Source: Flavobacterium fryxellicola (GTDB taxonomy: Bacteria; Bacteroidota; Bacteroidia; Flavobacteriales; Flavobacteriaceae). From it: a DNA stretch of 64,000 bases. The DNA is taken from positions 186,001-250,000 of the forward strand of contig NZ_FRDK01000003.1 in the NCBI RefSeq assembly GCF_900143245.1, written 5' to 3'. The position numbers were made by a program, and so were the translations under genes. Below, in pieces: positions 16,817 to 24,369 of the stretch (its first letter is position 1; every line of letters begins with the position of its first letter). The notes beneath the pieces were generated by a model. The model was not told the DNA's origin and did no database searches. It saw only the letters and a program-made list of their open reading frames with translations.

Positions 16817-17539
16817 ATGATTTATACGATACTTCCTACTATTTTGTTTATGCTTACTTCTTTTACTCCAAGTACTGCAAATTCTCCTGAAGCAAAGATT
16901 GGTGCCTCAATTGCTTACACTAAAACGCTAGAGCCTACTGTTAACGCTAAAATCGAAATGGCGTACCATAATTTACATTCTAGTAAATATGCATTACCAA
17001 AATTAGAAAGCTTCGCTGAAGCTTTGAAAGGATATTATTCTTTGAAAGAAAAAGGATTGATTAAGAAAGAAATTCTAACGTTAATCGATTTTAGTTTGTC
17101 TGCCAATACGAAAAGACTTTGGGTTATTGATTTAGTTACTGGAGATGTTTTGTTTCATTCTCTTGTTGCGCATGGAAGAAATACTGGTGAAGAATTTGCT
17201 TCTAATTTTTCAAATGCTTCAGAATCTTATAAAAGTAGTCTAGGGTTTTATGCCACAGGTGAAATTTATAATGGCAAACACGGAATGTCTCTTAAACTAG
17301 ATGGATTGGAAAAAGGGGTAAATGATAATGCAAGAGCAAGAGGCGTGGTGATGCATGCAGCAGATTATGTTTCTACTTCTTTCATTAAAAACAACCACAG
17401 ATTAGGCAGAAGCCAAGGTTGTCCAGCTGTTCCAGCTGAATTATCTAAGGAAATTATTAGTGCCATCAAAGATAAATCTTGTTTCTTCATTTATCATCCT
17501 TCACGAGTTTCTAAATTTGGAATAAAATCAATTTCGTAA
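16817..17539 (+). CDS. Murein L,D-transpeptidase catalytic-domain protein (YkuD_2 type)
   Basis: 240 residues with an N-terminal signal sequence (about 1-22). The catalytic region is the YkuD_2/PF13645 form: H180 in VVMHAADY and the nucleophile C202 in GRSQGCPAVP, with LWVIDLVTGDVLFHSLVAHG as the preceding beta core. Such enzymes cross-link peptidoglycan (3-3 bonds) or attach proteins in the periplasm; this subgroup is less well studied. Its last 12 bp overlap the end of a convergent gene for a second, unrelated-subfamily L,D-transpeptidase. Confidence 0.93.
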   Translation: MIYTILPTILFMLTSFTPSTANSPEAKIGASIAYTKTLEPTVNAKIEMAYHNLHSSKYALPKLESFAEALKGYYSLKEKGLIKKEILTLIDFSLSANTKRLWVIDLVTGDVLFHSLVAHGRNTGEEFASNFSNASESYKSSLGFYATGEIYNGKHGMSLKLDGLEKGVNDNARARGVVMHAADYVSTSFIKNNHRLGRSQGCPAVPAELSKEIISAIKDKSCFFIYHPSRVSKFGIKSIS

Positions 17540-19114
17540 TTTGTCATATAAATTGGCGTCAAGGTTGTAAATATCGTCTCTAAAAATCAATTTGCCGTTC
17601 TCGCTCCAGGCAGTCCAGTATAATAGGTGGATGGCCACCTCTTTTTTGATTTTTACAAATTTAGTTCTTTCTTTTTGAAGCGTTTCTGTGATTTTTTCTA
17701 AGTTCCAAGAGGCTGCATCACTGAGTAAATATTCAGTTAATTCTAACGGATTTTCTACTCTGACACAGCCAGAGCTTAAAGAACGGTCTATCTTTTCAAA
17801 ATAATCCCTGTGATTTGTGTCGTGTAAGTATACTGAAAAACGGTTAGGAAAAATAAGTTTCACCATGCCTAACGAGTTAAAAGTGCCTGGACTTTGTACA
17901 TAACGATACGTATATGCTTGAGACAACTGCCATTCGTAAGGACTTACAAATCTTCCCGTAGCATCATAAACCATAATGTTCGATTGCGTCAAGTACGCTC
18001 GGCTCCTCAAAATGGCCGGAATAACATCTTCTTTAAGAATAGTTGGTGGTACTGTCCATGTGGGGTTAAAAACTACTTGCGTTAAGGTAGACGACAATAT
18101 GGGTGTTTTTCTTTTAATCCTTCCCACGATTACTCTGTGGGTTCTCAGCGTATCTTTGTTTTTAACGAGCAGCAACTTGTAGTCAGGAATGTTGATGATG
18201 AGGTATTCTTGTCCCATTTGTTTGGGATACCACTTCCAGCGTTCTAGATTGGCAATGATTTGTTCCGAGCGTTGTTTTTTGGAGAAATTAAGTGCAGCGA
18301 CTGTTCCTAGTCCAATTTTTGCATCAGCAGCTAAACCGTGGCGACTTTGAAATCTTTTTAAGGCCACAACAGTTTCTTGATCATAAATAGGAGTAAGGCT
18401 GTCATTAGGTTGCATGTCTTTCCAGTAAATCAATCTTTTTTTGATATCAATGATGGAGGTACTAGTGTCGTTAGGGGTTATTATTTTTGTAAATTTTATC
18501 GATTTGAAGTTGTCTTTTGGGAAATTATTTAAGAGCTGAAGTGCTTTTTTTAATCTTTTGTAAACGATATGATTCGGTTTTAATTGCTCTATTTTATAAA
18601 CCAATGAATCGCTTTTAAGCAAATGGATCACCGTAGTGTTAAGATCAATATAGTTTTCTTTTAAGTCCCAGTTTTTATATAATTTTCGTGGATTTACTGT
18701 TCCGTTTGTAAGGTGTGCAATGTATTTTTGTAAACTAGAGGTTAATAAAATATCATATTTCGCCAAATCTAAAGAGTCGAGAGAGGGTGCTTTTTTTTCA
18801 AAATCAAATAATACTTTTAGGTTGTAATCCTCTGGTTGTAATCCTTCCTCATCTGATCTTTTTAGTTCCTCGAGTATTATTTTTCTCTTTTCTTCGGATT
18901 GCCAAACGGTTCTGTAATTTGTTGCTTTATAAAAATTGGTAAGTACTTTGTTATTGAATGAAAGTAACAAAGTAGAGTCGATATTGGTTGGTTTTCCTTC
19001 AGGTTGAATAAGCACCTTGGGAATTTCTTTTTTTAAAACTACGGCGCTTTTTAGTGCTTCTTTTGTACGACTTAAAAAGGAGAACAGCAGTAAAATTATA
19101 AATAAATTATTCAT
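17528..19114 (-). CDS. L,D-transpeptidase of the YcbB/LdtD type
   Basis: 528 residues with an N-terminal signal or anchor (1-15 hydrophobic). A peptidoglycan-binding domain lies at about 225-275 (IYDQETVVALKRFQSRHGLA), followed by a YkuD catalytic domain with H in VYLHDTNHRDYF and the nucleophile C450 in SLSSGCVRVE. This is the scaffold-plus-capping arrangement of E. coli LdtD and its relatives, which form 3-3 peptidoglycan cross-links in the periplasm. It converges on the L,D-transpeptidase at 16817-17539 with a 12-bp overlap of coding ends and no room for a terminator between them. Confidence 0.93.
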   Translation of the reverse strand: MNNLFIILLLFSFLSRTKEALKSAVVLKKEIPKVLIQPEGKPTNIDSTLLLSFNNKVLTNFYKATNYRTVWQSEEKRKIILEELKRSDEEGLQPEDYNLKVLFDFEKKAPSLDSLDLAKYDILLTSSLQKYIAHLTNGTVNPRKLYKNWDLKENYIDLNTTVIHLLKSDSLVYKIEQLKPNHIVYKRLKKALQLLNNFPKDNFKSIKFTKIITPNDTSTSIIDIKKRLIYWKDMQPNDSLTPIYDQETVVALKRFQSRHGLAADAKIGLGTVAALNFSKKQRSEQIIANLERWKWYPKQMGQEYLIINIPDYKLLLVKNKDTLRTHRVIVGRIKRKTPILSSTLTQVVFNPTWTVPPTILKEDVIPAILRSRAYLTQSNIMVYDATGRFVSPYEWQLSQAYTYRYVQSPGTFNSLGMVKLIFPNRFSVYLHDTNHRDYFEKIDRSLSSGCVRVENPLELTEYLLSDAASWNLEKITETLQKERTKFVKIKKEVAIHLLYWTAWSENGKLIFRDDIYNLDANLYDKLRN

Positions 19115-19675
19115 TGCTTAGTTTTTTTAACTTGGTAATAGGGTTTCCAACTTCTCTCCATTTGAAAAAAAATAATCTTTTTGTGAGGCAACTTGTTTTT
19201 TGTAAAACTAACTGCTTGCTTTCGGGTTTGTAACCTAATGAAACAGGGTATAGCTTATTTGTAGGACTGTTTACACATACAAATCATTTATTCTTTCGAC
19301 CCTTTTCTTTTTTTTTGAAACTGTACTTCCCCACATTTGTTCTTGTTTTTCCTTAGTAAACAAATCATTTTAGCTCCAATTATAGTAAGCGTGGTGATAA
19401 GATTAAGTGCCAAATACAATCCAACATGAAGGGTTGTCCCTAAAGTATCACTATTAAATCACAAATTTCCTCTCTTCTTTTGAACCGGAAAGCAAGGACC
19501 AAGTACTTAAAATGTATCCAAAGCGAGTGTTTCTATACTATTTCGAATTATTTTTTAAAAATATTTTTTTGTGTTTTATAAAGGTATAATATTTTCATAT
19601 TAAATTCTTTATGATTTGATTTCCCTTTTTTAAAAAAGAGGCTAGGAGGCAGATTGAGACTTTTTGGAAAAAAAA
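19115..19675. other. 561-bp intergenic region without recognised gene
   Basis: Very AT-rich and stop-rich in all frames. The only repeat I noticed is ACAAATCATTT present twice (near 19277 and 19359). No RNA fold, insertion sequence or small gene could be supported. The downstream end carries the tRNA promoter. Confidence 0.5.
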
Positions 19676-19708
19676 TTTGCATTCAAGCAAACTTATTAAG
19701 TATATTTG
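19676..19708 (+). promoter_or_regulatory. Promoter of the tRNA-Gly pair
   Basis: TTTG (19676-19679), a 21-bp spacer and TATATTTG (19701-19708), 13 bp before the first tRNA. It matches the flavobacterial -33/-7 consensus and spacing. Confidence 0.7.
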
Positions 19709-19721
19709 CACCGTTGTTAAT

Positions 19722-19794
<73 letters not shown>

Positions 19795-19838
19795 CTAAGC
19801 TTCAAATTTTTTTTTTGAAGTTTCTTTTTTTATATAAT

Positions 19839-19911
<73 letters not shown>

Positions 19912-19915
19912 CTTC

Positions 19916-19949
19916 AAAGCCGAAACGTAATTGTTTCGGCTTTTTTTTT
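19916..19949 (+). terminator. Rho-independent terminator of the tRNA-Gly operon
   Basis: An 11-bp perfect stem AAAGCCGAAAC / GTTTCGGCTTT with a 6-nt loop followed by a run of T's. Confidence 0.93.
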
Positions 19950-19955
19950 ATTCTA

Positions 19956-20663
19956 TTATTTGATAAAACTTAAATCAGTTCCACTTTCTAATTCTTCAGG
20001 AGTTTGATTTTGTCTAAAGAGTCGGGCGGTCAAATTGCCTTTCAAAGTGATTTTATCTCCTTTTACATCCAGCCAACTGCCTTCTCTAAGTCCGATAACT
20101 GGAACCGAATTAAAGGCATGGAACTCGTTAATTCGGGTCTCCCGCGTTTCACCCATGTGTTTCGAATTTGTATCTGGATCTAAATAATGGGGATTCAAAT
20201 TAAACGGAACTACTCCTAAAGTTTGAAAACTTGGAGGATAGACAATAGGCATATCATTAGTAGTTTGCATTGTAAGCCCACAAATATTACTTCCGGCACT
20301 AGTTCCCAGATAAGGTGTGCCGTCTTTTATTACTTGTGATAGGATTCCCATAACATTGTTTTTGTGTAATTGAGATACCAGTACAAAGGTATTTCCACCT
20401 CCCGTAAAAATTCCTTCTGCTCTTTTTATAGCCTGTGCAGCATCTTCAAACTCATGAATTCCTGTCACTTTTTTATTTATTTTGGCGAAAGCCAATGCAA
20501 CACTATTGGTATATTCTTCATGCGATATTCCACCTGGTCTTGCATAAGGAATAAAAAGAATGGTCGCGCAGTTTTTAAAATGCAGTTGTAATTCAGGCAA
20601 TAAGTAATCAAGGAAACCTTCGTTTGCAAGGGTTGATGTACTTGCGATAAGTATATTTTTCAT
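19956..20663 (-). CDS. pepE: Dipeptidase E (peptidase family S51)
   Basis: 235 residues, the normal length for peptidase E, which cleaves Asp-X dipeptides in the cytosol. The family's serine elbow is present as GTSAGSN with S122 as nucleophile, preceded by FTGGGNTFVL and followed by FNLNPHYLDPD, which carries the expected histidine. No signal peptide. It faces the tRNA-Gly operon convergently. Confidence 0.95.
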   Translation of the reverse strand: MKNILIASTSTLANEGFLDYLLPELQLHFKNCATILFIPYARPGGISHEEYTNSVALAFAKINKKVTGIHEFEDAAQAIKRAEGIFTGGGNTFVLVSQLHKNNVMGILSQVIKDGTPYLGTSAGSNICGLTMQTTNDMPIVYPPSFQTLGVVPFNLNPHYLDPDTNSKHMGETRETRINEFHAFNSVPVIGLREGSWLDVKGDKITLKGNLTARLFRQNQTPEELESGTDLSFIK

Positions 20664-20809
20664 TTATGAGGTCTAAATTTTGATAAAGATATAAAAACGG
20701 CGTTTTTTATTTCAAATTTTTAATTAACATTTTTTTACCAACTCATTAGTAGTTATTTTAGATCGCATTAGGATACTTTTACAAAGGGTCAATAACCGCC
20801 TTCAGAAAG

Positions 20810-21565
20810 ATGCTTAAAATTGTTTATTTATTTCTGGTTTTTGCAGCGGCAAATGTGTTGGCACAACAACAGCCTCCAATGCAATTGAAAGGAAAAGTGA
20901 CTGCTGATGCTTCGGTTTTAGCGGGGGTTTATGTTATTAATAAAAAAACAGATAAGGTTTCAATTACAAGTCAAAATGGTGATTTCAATATACAGGCAGC
21001 CGTTGGAGACACCTTATTGTTTGCGGCTGCGCAATTTAACGAAATGAAAATGAGCTTGACTCAAAAAGATTTTGACCAAGGAATACTTCTGGTAAAAATG
21101 ATACCCACAATAAATGAATTGCGCGAAGTTGTTGTGAGAAACGACATTAATGCTGCAGCAATGGGAATAATTTCAAAAGGACAAAAGACATACACACCAG
21201 CAGAGCGAAAGTTATACACTGCCACTGATCTTAATGCCTCTGCCACTGCTGGTACCATGATGGGAGGGTCTGTTTCGGCTGATCCAGTACTTAATTGGAT
21301 TTCAGGGAGAACCAAAATGTTGAAAAAAGAAGTTGAGGTAGAAAAGAAAGAAATGTATTTACGACAGTTAGAGAACCTCTTTACGATTGACTATTTTATA
21401 TATAAATTGAAAATCCCGTCGGAATATGTCAAAGGATTTCAATATTATAGTGTAGAAAACGAACAATTTGTAGCGGTTCTCAAGTCTAAAAACGGGACAA
21501 TGGCTACTTTCTTATTAGGAGAATTAGCGCTCAAATATAAACAAATAATTGCCAGTGAAAATTAA
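20810..21565 (+). CDS. Exported protein with CarboxypepD_reg-like domain (tandem paralog 1)
   Basis: 251 residues, signal peptide 1-18 (NVLAQ). Residues ~25-105 resemble the carboxypeptidase regulatory-like beta sandwich found at the N-terminus of TonB-dependent receptors (LKGKVTADASVLAGVYVINK, then ITSQNGDFNI and LREVVVRN), but no receptor plug or barrel follows; instead there is a ~140-residue helical tail conserved among its neighbours (YTPAERKLYTAT, ISGRTKMLKKEVEVEKKE, YVKGFQYYSVEN). First of four related genes. Function unknown; periplasmic location is likely. Confidence 0.85.
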   Translation: MLKIVYLFLVFAAANVLAQQQPPMQLKGKVTADASVLAGVYVINKKTDKVSITSQNGDFNIQAAVGDTLLFAAAQFNEMKMSLTQKDFDQGILLVKMIPTINELREVVVRNDINAAAMGIISKGQKTYTPAERKLYTATDLNASATAGTMMGGSVSADPVLNWISGRTKMLKKEVEVEKKEMYLRQLENLFTIDYFIYKLKIPSEYVKGFQYYSVENEQFVAVLKSKNGTMATFLLGELALKYKQIIASEN

Positions 21566-22283
21566 ATATACACTACAGATGTTCCTCTTTTTGTTAGTGC
21601 AAGTTGCTTTTGGACAAATAGGAGCAGTAAAGGAGATTCAAGGAAAAATCAGTGCTGATTCTGCATCCGTGGATCGCATTAATATTGTGAATTTAACTAC
21701 AGAAAAAACAACAATTTCGGATGCAAATGGCTTTTTTAAAATACCCGTTAAAGCAGGAGATATTTTAGTGTTTACTGCCGTTAATTTAGAGTCTGTTCGC
21801 AGAAAAATAAGCCAACAAGATGTGGAACAAGCAGTTTTTACTTTGCAAATGGTTTCCAAAAGTATTATTTTGAAAGAGGTTGTCATTAACGAGTCGGCTA
21901 TTTCTGCAGAAAGTTTAGCAATTATTCCTTACGGCCAAAAAAAATATACCGCTGCGGAGCGTAAATTATATACAGCAACGTCCGGAGGAGGAATCGATGG
22001 GTTGCTAAATGCTATATCCGGGCGCAAAGCCATGCTTAAAAAAGAAATTATTGTTGAGAAAAAAGAACAGCTATTGGCTAGAATTGATGTGCTTTTTGAG
22101 GATAACTACTATACTGAAACTTTAAAAATACCCGCCGATTACATCAAAGGATTCCAATATTATTGCATTGATGATTCTGATTTTGCAAATGCACTGAGAG
22201 CAAAAAACAAGACTTTAACGATGTATTTAATTGTAAAATTAGCTGAAAATTATAACGAGATTATTGTTACTGAAAATAAGTAA
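21555..22283 (+). CDS. Exported protein with CarboxypepD_reg-like domain (tandem paralog 2)
   Basis: About 242 residues from a GTG at 21555. No ATG exists at the right place: the frame upstream offers TTG at 21549, then GTG at 21555. The GTG gives a standard signal peptide (VKIKYTLQMFLFLLVQVAFG) with a lysine-rich n-region, so I prefer it. The first internal ATG (21579) would cut into the signal peptide. The start overlaps the preceding gene's last 11 bp, implying translational coupling. The architecture is that of its neighbours (ISADSASVDRINIVNL, YTAAERKLYTAT, ISGRKAMLKKEI). Confidence 0.8.
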   Translation: MKIKYTLQMFLFLLVQVAFGQIGAVKEIQGKISADSASVDRINIVNLTTEKTTISDANGFFKIPVKAGDILVFTAVNLESVRRKISQQDVEQAVFTLQMVSKSIILKEVVINESAISAESLAIIPYGQKKYTAAERKLYTATSGGGIDGLLNAISGRKAMLKKEIIVEKKEQLLARIDVLFEDNYYTETLKIPADYIKGFQYYCIDDSDFANALRAKNKTLTMYLIVKLAENYNEIIVTENK

Positions 22284-23031
22284 AGTTTTTGCGTTCCTTT
22301 TGTCTTTCGTATGCCAAATATCTTTTGGACAAACTGACGATGAAAAGATACTTCACGGGAAAATTACAGTTGATTCTATAGGTGTCAATGGAATTAATAT
22401 CTTAAATTTAATAAGTGGTAAAACTGCTTTAACAACGATCAACGGTACTTTTTCTATTTTGGTAAAAGCCAATGATATTCTTGTTTTTAAAGGTATAAAT
22501 CTTAAATCTTATGAAAAAAAGATTAGCAGCAGTGATATAATACGCAATCGATTTTTATTGCAGATGCAAGCTAAAACTAATGAATTGAAGGAAGTGATTG
22601 TTAAAAAAGATCAGATTTCGGTATTTTCATTAGGCATTGTAGCTAGAGAACCTTTAAAATATACGCCTGCAGAAAGGCATTTGCAGACCGCAGGAGATTT
22701 TAAACCAATCATGCTATTTAGTATTTTGGGTGGTGGAATGCCGTTAGATCCGCTTATCAATAAGATCAATGGTAGAACGAAACAGCTTAAGAAATTAGTT
22801 GTCGTGGAGAAAAAGGAAATGAATATACAATTAATTTCTGAATTGTACCAGCAGGAATACTTCACGCTTCAATTGGGAATAGCAGCGGAATATGTAAATG
22901 GGTTCAAGTATTTTGTAGTGGAAAATGAAAATTTTGTCAAAGTTTTGCATTCTAAAAATGAACAAAAAACTTCATTTTTTTTGATAGCTTTGGCAGAAGA
23001 TTATAAAACGTTATTGCAAAGTAAAAACTAA
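22264..23031 (+). CDS. Exported protein with CarboxypepD_reg-like domain (tandem paralog 3)
   Basis: About 255 residues from a TTG at 22264; CTG at 22270 is the other possible start, and no ATG precedes the signal peptide (KISKVFAFLLSFVCQISFG). The start lies inside the last 20 bp of paralog 2, so coupled re-initiation is likely. Same layout: beta-sandwich domain (KITVDSIGVNGINILNL), the YTPAERHLQTAG motif, INGRTKQLKKLVVVEKKE and YVNGFKYFVVEN. Function unknown. Confidence 0.78.
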   Translation: MLLKISKVFAFLLSFVCQISFGQTDDEKILHGKITVDSIGVNGINILNLISGKTALTTINGTFSILVKANDILVFKGINLKSYEKKISSSDIIRNRFLLQMQAKTNELKEVIVKKDQISVFSLGIVAREPLKYTPAERHLQTAGDFKPIMLFSILGGGMPLDPLINKINGRTKQLKKLVVVEKKEMNIQLISELYQQEYFTLQLGIAAEYVNGFKYFVVENENFVKVLHSKNEQKTSFFLIALAEDYKTLLQSKN

Positions 23032-23050
23032 CATAATTAAAAATACCAAG

Positions 23051-23806
23051 ATGAAAACTAAAATAGTACTACTTTGTTTGATTTCCTTTAGCCAATTCAC
23101 TTTTGGTCAAAATGAAAATAGGAAATCTTTGCACGGTCAATTTACAAATGAATCCGCATTGGTAGACAATGGGTATGTTTTTAATTTGAATTCTAAAACC
23201 CGTACTTTCATTAGCAACCAAGGTTTTTTTGATGTTTTGGCGAAAGCCAAAGACACGCTGCTAGTCTTAAGCCCTGCTTTCAAGTCTAAGAAAATTGTGC
23301 TTCAGGACAAAGATTTTGCAAAACCGTTGTTCGTAGTCTTATTAGAAGCACAAACGACGCTGTTAAAAGAAGTAATTGTAAAAGGAAAAACAGACATAAA
23401 ACCTGCCATAGGAAATTCTCAAGAATTAGTAGACATCGAATTTATTGACGATGCAAAATCGTCGCCAATTAATAGAACGCTGCCATTAAATGGAACTATT
23501 GAAAACGGAATGGATTTTGTTAGAATATTCAAAATGGTTTCTAAAATCTTTAAAAAAGATGTGGCTGTGAAAGAAGAATCAAATACTCTAGTAGATTTTT
23601 CGGATTCAGTTTCGAGAGGAATAGACCGCTATTTTTTTACCAATACATTGAAGTTGAAAAGCGAAGAAATTGCACTTTTTCTTGATTATTGTGAGTCTGA
23701 TCCAAAATCAAAAACCCTATTAAAACAGCAAGACGAATTCATGCTGATTGATTTTTTAATCACCAAGAACGAAGAGTTTAAAAGAATTACTACTTTTGAA
23801 AAATGA
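23051..23806 (+). CDS. Exported CarboxypepD_reg-like protein (divergent tandem paralog 4)
   Basis: 251 residues from a normal ATG; signal peptide 1-19 (FTFGQ). The N-terminal sandwich (LHGQFTNESALVDNGYVFNL, LLKEVIVKGK) is clearly related to the three genes before it, but the (T/A)AERKLYTA box is absent and the tail has diverged, keeping only general helical character. It is 19 bp downstream of paralog 3 and overlaps the next gene by 4 bp, so the group behaves as one operon. Function unknown. Confidence 0.78.
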   Translation: MKTKIVLLCLISFSQFTFGQNENRKSLHGQFTNESALVDNGYVFNLNSKTRTFISNQGFFDVLAKAKDTLLVLSPAFKSKKIVLQDKDFAKPLFVVLLEAQTTLLKEVIVKGKTDIKPAIGNSQELVDIEFIDDAKSSPINRTLPLNGTIENGMDFVRIFKMVSKIFKKDVAVKEESNTLVDFSDSVSRGIDRYFFTNTLKLKSEEIALFLDYCESDPKSKTLLKQQDEFMLIDFLITKNEEFKRITTFEK

Positions 23807-24306
23807 AAAAAACAATATTAATTACTTTTTTTGGGTTATTATTTTTAACATTAACGTCTTTTAGCGTTCATAAATTCTATGTTGCACTATACCAAGTTAA
23901 TTATGCACCGGAAAAGAAAATGCTCCAAATAACTGCCCGTATATTTGTAGATGATTTAAATACTGCTATTGGGAAAAAATACCAAAAGAAAATTAATCTA
24001 GGATCAGAAAAAGAAACGCAAGAGGATTTGATTTTTTTTAAAAAATACTTTAGCGAAAAATTCTATATCAAAGTTAATGGTCAGGTCAAGCCAACTCATT
24101 TCTTGAGCAAAGAGATGGAAGGCGATGTGCTTATTTGTTACTTTAGTATAAAGGAAATTCAAAAAATAAATTCCCTTGAAATCTATAATGCAGTAATCAC
24201 AGAAGGGAACTCAGAGCAGCAAAACATTATGCATTTTACTGTTAATGGTGTTAAAAATACATTGCTCTTTACGGAGTCAACTTCCAAGGGAGTGTTAAAA
24301 TATTAA
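23803..24306 (+). CDS. DUF6702 family protein
   Basis: 167 residues with a signal peptide (about 1-22). The mature start HKFYVALYQVNYAPEKKMLQ and the ARIFVDDLNTAI segment are what I recognise as DUF6702, a small Bacteroidota family predicted to be periplasmic. The ATG overlaps the stop of the preceding gene (ATGA), and a separate M1 peptidase gene follows 63 bp later. This family often sits next to an M1 peptidase gene in Flavobacteriaceae (from memory). Function unknown. Confidence 0.82.
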   Translation: MKKTILITFFGLLFLTLTSFSVHKFYVALYQVNYAPEKKMLQITARIFVDDLNTAIGKKYQKKINLGSEKETQEDLIFFKKYFSEKFYIKVNGQVKPTHFLSKEMEGDVLICYFSIKEIQKINSLEIYNAVITEGNSEQQNIMHFTVNGVKNTLLFTESTSKGVLKY

Positions 24307-24369
24307 TAAATTTAGATAGATCTACTTAAAATTATTATTTTCACCCATTGAAAAACCAGATTCTTACCT

